In this document: positions 21,601 to 33,600 of the stretch, one piece after another
Numbering within the stretch: the first letter of the stretch is position 1
Layout: each line of letters starts with the position of its first letter
Assembly: GCF_028583425.1 (NCBI RefSeq)
Contig: NC_072796.1
Coordinates: forward strand, 142,547,464-142,611,463
DNA length: 64,000 bases
Reading direction: 5' to 3'
Source of the DNA: Eublepharis macularius
Lineage: Eukaryota > Chordata > Lepidosauria > Squamata > Eublepharidae
Notes under the pieces: model-generated
Seen by the model: only the letters and a program-made list of their open reading frames with translations
Told to the model about the DNA's origin: nothing
The model's database searches: none
Position numbers and translations under genes: made by a program

Positions 21601-24600
21601 GTTCCGAATCGCTGTGGTCATGGTCCGCATGGGATGCCTCAGGCCCTACAGCCAACTGCCTCATCATTTTGGTCAAGTCTGTGTAAACACAGAGGGAGAC
21701 AGACACTGAGACAAACAATCCCCGTAACTCTGGGCTGTTGGCCATTACCATGTCTTGTGGCAGTGAGTTCCACATGTCAGCTACCTGTTATGTAAAGCAG
21801 TACTTCCTTTTGTCTGGTTTGAAATCTACTGCCACATACTTTGCACCATCTTTTCAACAACCCTATTGTCATTTGCATTCTGAATTATTATAAATAGGCT
21901 GAGAAATACAGGCCATCTGTCCTATTTCTCTCTTGCTTTTCTTCCAATAGGATACTTTCAGGTGAGTAGCTATCTCTGTCTGCAGTAGAAGAGCGAGTCC
22001 AGTAGCATGTTAAAGACCAACAATATTTCACAGGTATAAGCTTTCAAGAGTTAAAGCTCCCTTCTGGTATCTGACAAAGAGAGCTTTGACTCCCGAAGGC
22101 TTACAACCTGGAAATCTTGTTGGTCTTGAAGGTGCTAATGGACTCAAATTGTGCTCTTCCTCCAAGGCGCACACAAGCACCAAATGCCATGGATCCAGCC
22201 TGGTTCTGAGGTTCCCCAGTTAACAGCTCAGTTTCTTCGTCATGAAACGCCAACAGCTCTCTCAGAGATATGCAAGCAGCGCTGAGCTGGTCACATTCCT
22301 TCTGCTTTTTGTGGGTCAGGTTCAGCAGCCACACCACACCCAGGTGCCTCCCAGAGAGGCAGAACGAACTCACAGAATGCACCATCATCAGGTGAGGGCC
22401 AAACTAGAGACCAGACAGTGTAATCAGATCTCCTGCGGTCTTTTTCAGGCTCTTTGTGGCTGCTTATTTTTGTCTTTGGCTTATCTGGAAAACTCCTAAT
22501 CAAAATATTGTTCAAAAAAATAAAAAGCAGCTGCAGCCGACGGGGTCTCCATCAAGGCCCTGGCACAGGCACCAGGCCATGTTCCTGATCTTCTCAGCAC
22601 ATGGGAAAACCTACAGGCATTATACAGGCAGTGGTATGTGTTCCTACATAAGGCAAATAATAGTGAGGCGAAAGGAGACAGCAGGAAATACCCCTCCACC
22701 TCCACTCAAATTTATTCCCTCCTGATTATATTAACTGGGTTTTTTAAAAAAAATTGGGAAATCTATTCACAGATCACCCACCTTTACATTTGGTTGAGCC
22801 CTTAGATGGCTTTGCAAAGGGTTAGATAAATTCATGGTGAACAAACCTACCAACTGGTGATAACCAAGACAGCTAAATGGAACCTCCATGTTCAGGAACA
22901 GTATACCTCTGAATACCAGATGCTGCGATAACCAAGGAAAGTGACTTGTGACTTCCTAGAGGCATCTAGCTGGCCCCTGTCTGAGTCAGCATGGATTAAA
23001 AGGATTTTTAAAGAAACCCTTGAGGATTCCTCATATTTATTTTATTTATTTATTATTTATATATATAAAAATCCTCCTTTTACTGCAGAGAAGTCCTGCA
23101 AAATGAGCCTTCTCAGAAGAAAGGACAAGAATTAAATGTGACCGTCGCCAGCCTCAGGGCTTGGAAAACCCACAAACAGGTCCGATGGCCGTTGTCTTCC
23201 TGCCCTCACATCACAATCCCCAACTGGGTGCAAAGTTCCTTTGACCTACCTGCCAGTGTCAGGTTTTGGGTCTCGTTGCCGTACCGCCAATAGATGTAGT
23301 CCAGAAAGTAGCGCTCTGAAGGGAGAGCATGGAAGCAGCCGCCCTTCAGCACATGGTAGGCTATGGTTACTAAGACTTGCCCCGCTGGATCAGATGCCAC
23401 TCGGCGGGAGATGGCTGTACTGTTCTTAACGATCTGGGCCACCCCTGCGCAGGACTGAAAAGAGGGAGAGGGCTAGTCCAACAGCAGGCTCCTCCCCCCT
23501 GGGATTTCGCAGCAGAACATGGTTCCATTATATGGTAAGACAGAGATATGGCAAGCGGGGAGAGCAGCAAGACGGGGAAAAAGTTTGGGCTTTTAGCAAG
23601 CAAGCAATGGGGGGAAATTGCACATTTGAGGGCTTTTTAAAAACAACAACAAAAGATAGCAGTTTATGCTTAAAATGAGGCTCTTGAGATCTTGACAACA
23701 TAAGACTTTTTTTTCTCGAGGTCTTGACCAGATGGTTAGACTTTTCCCGAAATGATTATGCCATTGGCAGCCATGAAGATTTATAGTAGGACTCAGGGGG
23801 CGGAGCCTGAGAGTTCTCCTGTGAAATGGGAGCATTTGCCCTCCAGGCAAATGAACTTTTTCACTTGCTGGGAACGGACACGTCCACAGCTGTTCTGGTG
23901 GGCTGCTGGCTGAGCCAAGTTTTAGCAGTGACGGCAGCAGCGGCTGAGCTTCAAAGAGTGCTTGACTCAGCCAGAGGCGACATGGCTCTGGGGCCACTTT
24001 GACATTCCAGTCTGGAATTTTCCTCTCGATGCCTCTCTGAAGGTGTCTCCACCTGCTCATTTCAGCGCAAACCATCACTTAGCATAGGCTGTGGTCTAGA
24101 CCAGCTACATCTAATTTTTAAACACATTTTCAGCCACTCCTAGATATCTGCCGCCCGCTCTGGAGCCAGATAACAACCAAACAATTCTGAAGAATAACTG
24201 AGTGGACTTGCCAAAAAAAATCCTTTCTTCTTTCTTTCTGGGCTCCTTAAAAGTTAGTCGATAAGCAGAAATACAACAACAGGTAAAAGGTTTTCCCATC
24301 AACTCATCACTATGACAGGAAAAGCCCCACACTAGAATGCCTGTGCGTCATGCAGTTGTAAAAGGCACTGGAGGCTTGAATGAAAGGTAATGGCCACTCT
24401 AGATCCAGTTTTCCAGTGTTTGGTACCATCCCTCTTTCCTAGCCACCTATGCAAACATATTTTTAAAACATACAGACCTTTAATTAAAAAAAAATTATAA
24501 TATTTCTGGTCTCGATTTATATAATTCCCCCCTGCGAAAACTCTGTACTGTAGATGCTGAGTCATATAATTTCCCTATAAGCCAAATTAATACATTTATA

Positions 24601-27600
24601 GACTATCCTCTGGCATGACACACAAGCTTATTACATGCCTGCAACTGGGGTGGGGAGGGAACCAATGCCCCTAGCAGTGGCCACTAATTTAGTTTGCTTT
24701 AAAAGAGAATTTGACAGATTTGTAGAGACAATGACCAAACAGAGCCTCCATGTTCAGAGGCAGTGAACTGGGGGGCAACAACGTGAGCAGACTCTGACCT
24801 CCAAACCCTGCTTATAGGCTTTCAGAGGAGGCTTGGTGTCAGTCCCTGGCAGGTAGATCCCTTAAGCCCACCTACAGTGAACACACATTGGTTCCAGCAG
24901 AGAAGGCTTTATTAGAATCCATTCAGTTCTGGTCTGAACTCCATCACAGATTTTGACAGAAGTGGCAATTCCAATCAGGCAATCTCTGTTATACTTCATT
25001 TTCCCACGCTCCAAATGACAGTTAGGGTTTTGGCGCGCAAGCTTACACAAGTTCTGTGAGAATCTACTTAGTTACGACTATGTATCAGGTAGACAACAAC
25101 TTATTCCCAGCATCTGGGGAGAGTAGCTGAAACTGGCATTTAGACATCCGAGACTCGCATACTTCTCTAAGATAAGGAACGAGGCCCTTGCACGGGTCCT
25201 CAGTAACCTCCGCGACACAGTTATGCCGGAAGAGAGAGAGTGTGCATATTAATTAATACACATTAATACAGTAGCACAATGAAACATGGCATCCGCAGTA
25301 AACCGTAAATGGCTGCTTCCGCACACGTTGGATAATGCACTTTCAATGCTCTTTAGTGATCATTTGGAACTGGGTTTTCGTGTGTGGAACACACAATCCA
25401 CTTCTAAAGGATAACTAAAGTGCACTGAAAGTGCATTATTCAACGTGTGTGGAAACAGCCAATGTCAGCAACACAGTCGTGGCATGTATGTAGACAGACA
25501 GACATGACACTTGGTTGGCTACTGAGAGGAGCAGACCGCTGGACTAGACGGACCATTGGCTTGACCTGCTGCGACTGCTCTTTTGTTGGCGTATTTGCTC
25601 ACAGAGGCTTTCATCCTTCTTACCGTCTGGCTCACGACATTTTTCTGGATGGTTCCCATCAACTCAGCCACTTTCTCTTTCGTTGGTCCTCCAGCGGGGT
25701 TGCTGTCTAAGAATCTGGTCTGGAAAGCCTGGACCTCAGCCACCCAGTGGCCCTCCGCCACCTCCTGGCAGGCCCCCACAGGATCACTGAAGTAGACCAC
25801 CAGGCCGGCAGAGAAGGGCAGCATCTCTGAGGACGTGAGATTGGCATTATCGGCAGGTGGTTTCTTCCCCAGGAGTGCAAAAATATCTGCAGCAGAGATG
25901 CACTGTAAGACAGAGAGAGTGGAGTCATGCTATCTGATGAAGAATGGTATGTGGCTCCAAAGCTTGCAAACTCTACATGATACTAAAAGTTATTACAGTC
26001 CATAGTTCTCATATTGAAAGCCAGTGTGGTTTAGTGGTCAGAGTGTCTGACTATGATATGGGAGACCCAGGTTCAAATCCTAGCTCTACCATGGAAGCTG
26101 TGTGGGTGACCTTGAGCCAGTCACACACTCTCAGCCTAGCCTACCTCACAAGGTTGTTGTGAGGATAAAATCGAGGAGGCCAGAATGATGTAAGCCACTT
26201 TGGGTTCCCACTGGGGAGAACGGAGGGGTCTAAATTAAAAAATAATACTTTGCATTCCTGGTACAACAAGGAAGAGCCCTGGAGCGCTCCTGCATGCCCC
26301 GGAGCTCCTCGGCCAATTCTCCATGCCCCCCCCCGCTGGCCATGTCAGTGGGGGAGGGGGGGCAGAGGCTGGGAACACTTTGCCCCACTCCCACCAAGGA
26401 ACTAGTAACCCTACCCTCACTATATCAAAATGTCAACTTCCAAATTTTTTTAAACCCCCCCCCCCAAAGGTCTTTTTAAAAAACAGCCCATGCAGTGGGG
26501 AAAGGAAGAGATATGCCTGCTGTTTGGCAGGGTGAGACCAGGAAATATTGTCGAAGGCTTTCATGGACAGAGAACGATGGTTGTTGTGGGTTTTCCGGGC
26601 TGTATTGCCGTGGTCCTAGCATTGTAGTTCCTGACGTTTCGCCAGCAGCTGTGGCTGGCATCTTCAGAGGTGTAGCACCGAAAGACATCTCTCAGTGTCA
26701 CACTGCTACACCTCTGAAGATGCCAGCCACAGCTGCTGGCGAAACGTCAGGAACTACAATGCCAAGATCACGGCAATACAGCCCGGAAAACCCACAACAA
26801 CCATGAGACCAAGAAAATCCACGCTTACTTACTTATTTATAATACTTGTATGCCACTTTCCCACCCAAATAGAGTCTCCAAGACACAGCAGATATTGGGA
26901 CATTTAAAACATTAAAATGGCATTTAACGTGTATATATAAATATTTTACAATAAAATAAAAGCATACAGACACAACTAGGGAGGAAGACCAGTAAGAGTT
27001 TACTGGGATCATGCAAACAAAACAGAAAAATCTTCATGCTCTGGTGGAAGACAATGACAAAGAGAAACAGGTGAATCTCCCAAGTTTCAGCACCACAACC
27101 AAGAAGGCCCTTTTTGAGGCTGCCACCTGTGTAGCCTCAGATGGGGGGGGGGTGGGGAGAGACAAAGCAAAGCCTCTGAAGATGACTGGAGTGAGTGGGT
27201 AGGTTCACATGGGAGAAGGCGGTCCTCAAGGTATGCTGGTCCCGTAGGGTTTTAAAGGTCAATACCAGCACCTTGAATTGGGCCCGGAAGTAAATTGGGA
27301 GCCAGTGTAAACAGAACAAGATTGGAACAAGACTGGAGCGATACTGTCATGATGAGCCACTCTAGTCAACATTCTGACCACAGCAATCTGTACCAACTGT
27401 AGCTTCTGGACAGTCTTCAAGGGCTGCCCCACACAGAGCGCCATTCAGATGCCCTGGGAGGGGGGGGGGTTCAAGCCTAAGGGACAGCAAGGGAGAATGA
27501 GCACAGCTTGGTCCACTTGCAAGCAAGAGGTGAAGATTGCATCATTCCAAGCAAACTCTCTCCTTGCTTCCGTTTTTCCTTCCCTAAAAGTTGATGTAGA

Positions 27601-30600
27601 AATGACTTCCCCATTGAGGACAAGGACTCAGATAAATGTATTGGCTTGTAGTCTTCAGGGCAGGACGGCCGATTCCCAGAAATGCATAGACAGCCCTGCA
27701 GACATAGGTTCATTATAAGAGAAAGGCTGGTTTGTTACAGAATTATTTCACTGACTCACTACCTGACAATAGAATATTGTCAACGGAGGCAGACTCATTC
27801 TCATCAATGTGAGAACGTGAAAATGAGAAGCCCAGTGGGTGGGCAGACACAGGAAAGCTTGACTATGAAAAGGACACTTTCTGGGCACATCAACCAGTGG
27901 TGCTTCTTCAAACTATCAGAAGAAACTTTGCACAATTTGTAACCAAGGAGGCTGAAAGGCGAGTGGACAGAAGAGAGGCAGAGCCATTTTCTCTTCGAGG
28001 AGGAATTCCCAGAAAGGTAATTTGTCAAACTATCACAAATCCATCCACAAGAAATGAGGAAGTAGAAAAATGACGTTAATTGTTCATGTTGATTGTTCTT
28101 GGAGAAAAAAGAAGCCATTCTGTGCTGTGTTCAGTGCCAAATGGATCAGGAACAAACAGCCACAAACCCCGTGGTTCCAACCACTGGACTTGGCACGTCT
28201 CTGAAAGATCAAGGTGGGGGACCCATTCATTAACATGCACTCTGCATTTTTCTAACCCCCCTCCCAAGCTTACTGCACCTGGCCAGGTGAGAAAGGGAGG
28301 GGGATAGCAGGCATGAACTTTTCTGGTGCTTGAAATGCAGACATCGCGCAGAGGTTTGCTCTAGGAGAAGACTGCTGCCTCCCTTCTGGGGCATCTCTTC
28401 AGCTTCCAACCTTTCCAAGCTCACCCCCCGCCCCACACACACACACACGGGACCAATGATGGGACACAAAGTCACGTGAACTCGTAGCCCTGTGATAGGA
28501 AGATAAAGGCTGCTTCCACATACGTTGGATAATCCACTTTCAATACTCTTTAGTGAACATTTGAAACTGATTTTCCACGCGTGGAACAAAAAATCCACTT
28601 CCAAAGGATTGCGAAAGTGCATTGAAAGTGCATTATTCAACGTGTGTGAAAATGGCCAAAGAGTCAATGGTGTCGAGGGCAGGACTGCAGGCAGCACAGC
28701 CAAGGGAAGTAAACACACCAGGGCAAACTGCTTGTCAGAGGCCTGGAGGAATCTCCTCCGCTGCAGAGTCCTGGCTTGGCCCCTCTGCCGTACTGCTCCT
28801 CTCAACACACGACGCCTTTGCTCTCTACACATGTACACTGGCAACAGATCCTACCCCAAAGTAGCAAAAGGCTTGTAGGGGCTTGCAACCACCTCTGTGT
28901 CTTGGGTTGAGGGCCAATGCGATGGAACTCTTCGAGGGGAGCAGTAAGCCCCTCTTTGGGCAAAGTGTCAAAGCGGAACCTTGCCAGAGCAGATGAAAAA
29001 ACGCATCTAGCCCAGTATCCTGTTTTCAGCAGCAGTCGGCCAAAGTCCAGCCACGGGAGAGGGACTGGATATGCTTTCGTGAAACGGGCTGAGGCCAGGC
29101 TTGCAAGCCCATTTCCGCGGCTAGTATCGTTTCAGAGACAGAACAGGCACTTTTCTTCCACGTCCCGTTAAGACTAGCAGCAGAACTACAAGTGACAAAA
29201 GGCACGGATTGGACACTTGTCAGCTTCCCTCAAGTTTTGATGGGGAATGTAGGCAGCTTGGTGGAATGTTGGACAAGTGACAGTTGAAAGGTTCATTGGA
29301 CAGCAGTCAGAGAGCCAAGCTGCAAGACCAGGATGCCTACATTTCCCATCAAAACTTGAGGGAAGCTGACAAGTGTCCAATCTGTGCCTTTTGTCACTTG
29401 TGGTTCTGCTCTGTGTGTGGGACGGGGGCCTGTTAAAGGTTGCACTGCGCTCAGAGAAGCCGTGCTGGGGACCTGCCCAGTCAAGGGCTATCTGGGAAAC
29501 TTGTACGCTGGGCATGAAGGCCTCCTCTCTTATCAAAATCTGATAAAACGCAATCAACCCAGGTGGGGCTTGAACCCACAGTCCCAAGTTCCAGGAGCTA
29601 CTTAGGCTACCAGGCCTGAGCCCATGCTAGCCTTGGCTCTTGTCCTCTTGATAACAGCCTGCTGAGCTGGCTGCACGGCAGGATGCAAAGTGCAGACAAT
29701 GACAGGTTGGCAGTTGCCAACTTCCGGATGAGGGCAGATCAGTGGCGGGTGAGATGAGGAAGCGGCGGCTGGCAGTGACCTCCCTGCCTTCCAAGCTAAA
29801 GAACAGACGGCCCTTTGCTGGCTGCTAGAGCCACAGGCATGTAAGGCCTTGCCAACACGGCAGCGCAGAAGGAAAAATCTTCAAGGCCAACTGTTGAGCT
29901 TCGAGGCGGACGGCACCATTTGCCAACTCCCCAGGTTCCAAGTCTCAGCATCAAACCCTCCCCCCCCCCGAATTTTCTTCAGTGGGCCGATTCACACTTT
30001 ACAAAGTTCTCATGGCTGCCGCAAGAGGACTTTGTTAAGCCTGGAGTTCTGTGCTCACAGTGGCTCACCGAACCCATTTCAGGTCAGGAAAAGTGAGTGG
30101 TGGGCCTTAAGCCCCCTCTCCTTGCATACTCTAGTCCCAATTTGAACCCAGCTGTGTGTGCTTGAGAACTGAGGTCCAAACATTAACCCCTGAAACACAT
30201 CTACTCAAAACAGACATTTGGTGGCCACAGGGACTTCCTAACCTGTGAATTGACCCTTTGAAGCAATCAGATGATAGACAGAGTGCTCTTATCCAAGAAG
30301 GCTTTTTCCTCCGTGCCAATCGCTAGTGTGTTGAAATCTGGAAGACTCACTTCTGAAGAGGGGTGAGTTGCCCATCATCTTTTGACCTGGCAGGATTCTC
30401 ACAAGATGGGTTCTTTGCTCCTGTCTGTTCAATGTTGAGAAGATGCTAAATTTTCCCATTTGGTAAAAAGTTGCGGGGGGGGGGGGGGTGAATTGTCACA
30501 GTAGCAAAAAGACTTTTGCTTTAAGGAGGACGGACCACAGCAAAGCTCACACCTTACATGTAAAGACTTCAGGTTCAATCTTTTTGCCCTGAATTAAAAG

Positions 30601-33600
30601 GGGGGGGGATCTAAAGGAGCAGAGCTGGGAAAGATTCCTGCCCAGCAGCGCCAACAGCAACAGATGAATGGTCTGACTGAGGGCCAAGCTACAAGTGAGG
30701 AATTACACTTGCCTGGCAAGTGAACAGACTCAGGTGTAGTCCTCCCTGTTCACTTGCCATTCACTTGCGCTCCACTTGATCAAGTGGAGCGCAAGTGAAT
30801 GGCAAGTGAACAGGGAGGAATACACCTGAGCCTGTTCACTTGCCAGGCAAGTGTAATTCCTCACTTGTAGCTTGGCTCTGAGTATGCGCTACCCTTGGAA
30901 AGGGTTGCCCACAGCCTGTCCCTTTAAGAGAGAACTCTGTGTAGAAATGAGCAGCTGAAGCTGTTCATGGCATGGAGGTCAATAACATCACCTAGTAAAT
31001 AACATCTCATTAAGTCTCTATTAAAGGGACAGGGCATGTTTTTCCCCACAGCAACGGGCAGTCCGACTTTGAACCCTCCGACCCCTTAGCTGAGCTCCTA
31101 TATAAAAAAGTGAGTGTAGATTCTCCCCCCCCCCATCACCTTCTTCCCCTTGCTTTGTCGTCATCCTTAAAGCAAATTTTAGTTTGTAAATACAGAGCAA
31201 ATACAATTTTTTAAAAAAACCTGCTCTACATATTTTTTTAAAAAAACCCTCTAGTACTCGTTTCCAAGAGAGCTTGATGCAACAGAGAACAAAAGGGCTC
31301 CTGCACTGTTAATACTCGTGTGGAAGGTAGAAATTCAGCACACGTGGGTTCACCTGCCTCCAGCATAGCTACAAGGGGCTCCCTGGTTAGCATAGTAATT
31401 AAATGCGCTTCTCCCCTCTCTTTTTGCATCTGGTCTCCTTGCTTTCCCCCTCCAAATTTAATTCTTGGCTTCAGACTGTCTGGATGCCCGGTGGGTTGTC
31501 TTTTCCTTGCTGGGGTGTGCCAAGGAGGCTGGCACCCCGGGCCAGCCCAGCTAGGATCTCATTGCTCGCCTGCTGTTTTGGTCTGCACTCTTCAGCAGGT
31601 ATCTGCTGACCAAGCGCGATGTTTGCTCAGCACAACCGTCTTTCCTCCTGGCTCAGACTCTGCTGGCTGCCCGTGCATCTCCTCATTGTGAAACAGGAAG
31701 GGGCAGAGAGGGCAGGCGGGGGGCAGAGTCCTCTCCTGAATTTCTCCACCACTGCTCATGTCTGGCAGCAACAGCAGAACCCAAAGCAAAGGGGGAAACC
31801 CACAAAAACGGATGTGCTCTGCAGGAAAAAACATCCGGGGCAAACTCAGCCTAGCCTGGGTGAGAGCCAAGCTACAAGTGACGCCTTACACAGGTTGGAC
31901 ACTAGTCGGCTTCCCTCAAGTTTTGATGGGAAATGTAGGCGCCCTGGTTTTACAGCTTGGCTCTCCATTACAGCTGCAAGACCAGGATGCCTACATTTCC
32001 CATCAAAACTTGAGGGAAGCCGACTAGTGTCCAACCTGTGTCAGGCGACACTTGTAGTTTGGCTCTGAATCCTTCTCCTGTCCCATAAGCAATGGGAAAA
32101 GGCCACAGAGATCTGCATGTTGTGTCAGAGATCTACCTCTTAATTTGGAGGATTCGTTTGGAGGTACCCTTAGGAACTACAGACAGAACCATCCACCCCC
32201 TGTATGTCTGGGCTGCCTCGCAGACTACGCCGCAAGCGGATTTGTGGGATGCAAGAAACACCACCGAGCGTGACTCACAGACGTTTATAATCATGCGCCA
32301 GGGAGAAGCAACCAATTGTTGCAACCCCGACACAATCTGTTACACGTACAATATGCTCCATGCCAAAACAAGCCTGGGTGTGTCCAGGAAAGGTGCTGGC
32401 AAGCCCAAACTTGACTGGCAAGTGCATGCTGTACAGTACTAACAGGTTAGATAGATGTGTGGCAGGATCCCCAAGGAGGGTCGGCCCGGGGAGGACTCTC
32501 AGGTCAGACAGAGAACGAAAGACTAGATAGCTAAGAGTCAGGCACCTGGATGCACCCCAGGGGGCCTGTCTTCATACGAGACCTCAGCAGCAGGGCTGGG
32601 GAGATAACGCCCCCCCCCCCCGCTCCCCGGGTCTGAGCCTTCACTTGGATTCAGCTAGCTGTGCCACGGTTATCTTGCTTGAGACAACAAAATACCTTGA
32701 CCCAGCCCTGTCCACAAAGCAACTTTGTGAGGGCAAAGAAAAGCAACAGAGCGAGGAGAACGCAGTAACTGCTTCCTACCTGACGGGATGCTTGACTAGG
32801 GCTGCCAACCTCCAGGTGGGGCCAGGAGATCTCCTGGAAATACAACTTATTTCCAGGTGACAAAGAGCAGTTTCCTTGGAGAAAAACTGCTGCTTTGGTG
32901 GGGGAACTCTATGGCATTATATCCCACTCAGGTCCCTCCCCTCCCCCAAACCCACCCTCCCCAGGTTCCACCCCCAAATCTCCAGGAATTTCCCAACCTA
33001 GAGCTGGCAACATGGCCCACGATCTCCCCAGTTATTATCCCAAACTATTATCTAGTTTGGCCCTCAGGCTGTCCCTAGAAGGAAACGAAGAATGAACGAA
33101 CGAACACACACACTAAGGTAGGCCTGTTCCCCTTCCCAGATATTGTACTGGGAGGGCTCGGCACAAGGGTGCAAATGTCCACAGAGGAGCTAACATTTCC
33201 CAGGTCCGATGGACGGCCCATGCCTCAGTAACCTGCTGAAACTAAGCAGATCTAAGCCTGATCAGTATCTGGATGGGAGACCCCCAGGACACCCCCCAGT
33301 CACCCCCTTGCATTCTGTAATGAATGGAAGGACGGTGGGATATTCGGGCGCAGTCAAGAGCAGCTGCGTCCATCACACCAAAGGTCCACCTAGTCCAGCA
33401 TCCTGTGCCCAAACTGATGTATGTGGGAAACCCACAAACAGGAGATGAAGGGCAATTGCTGTCTCATGCTGCTTGTTCTCCAGCAACTGATATTCGGAGG
33501 TACACTGCCTCTGAATATGGAGGTTCCACTGAACCAGCATGGCTAAAAATCATTAATGGAGCTATTTTGCATCAAAAAAATTTCTCTCTCTCTAGGGACA

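Noticed and set aside
21296-21709. 137-codon valine/methionine-rich plus-strand frame
   Set aside because: It is the antisense of the His-rich coding repeats of SLC39A4 exon 4.
25925-26000. A further hammerhead-like tail (CTGATGAAGAATGG..CCAAAGCTTGC)
   Set aside because: The hairpin pairs poorly and the downstream tail is too diverged to call with confidence.
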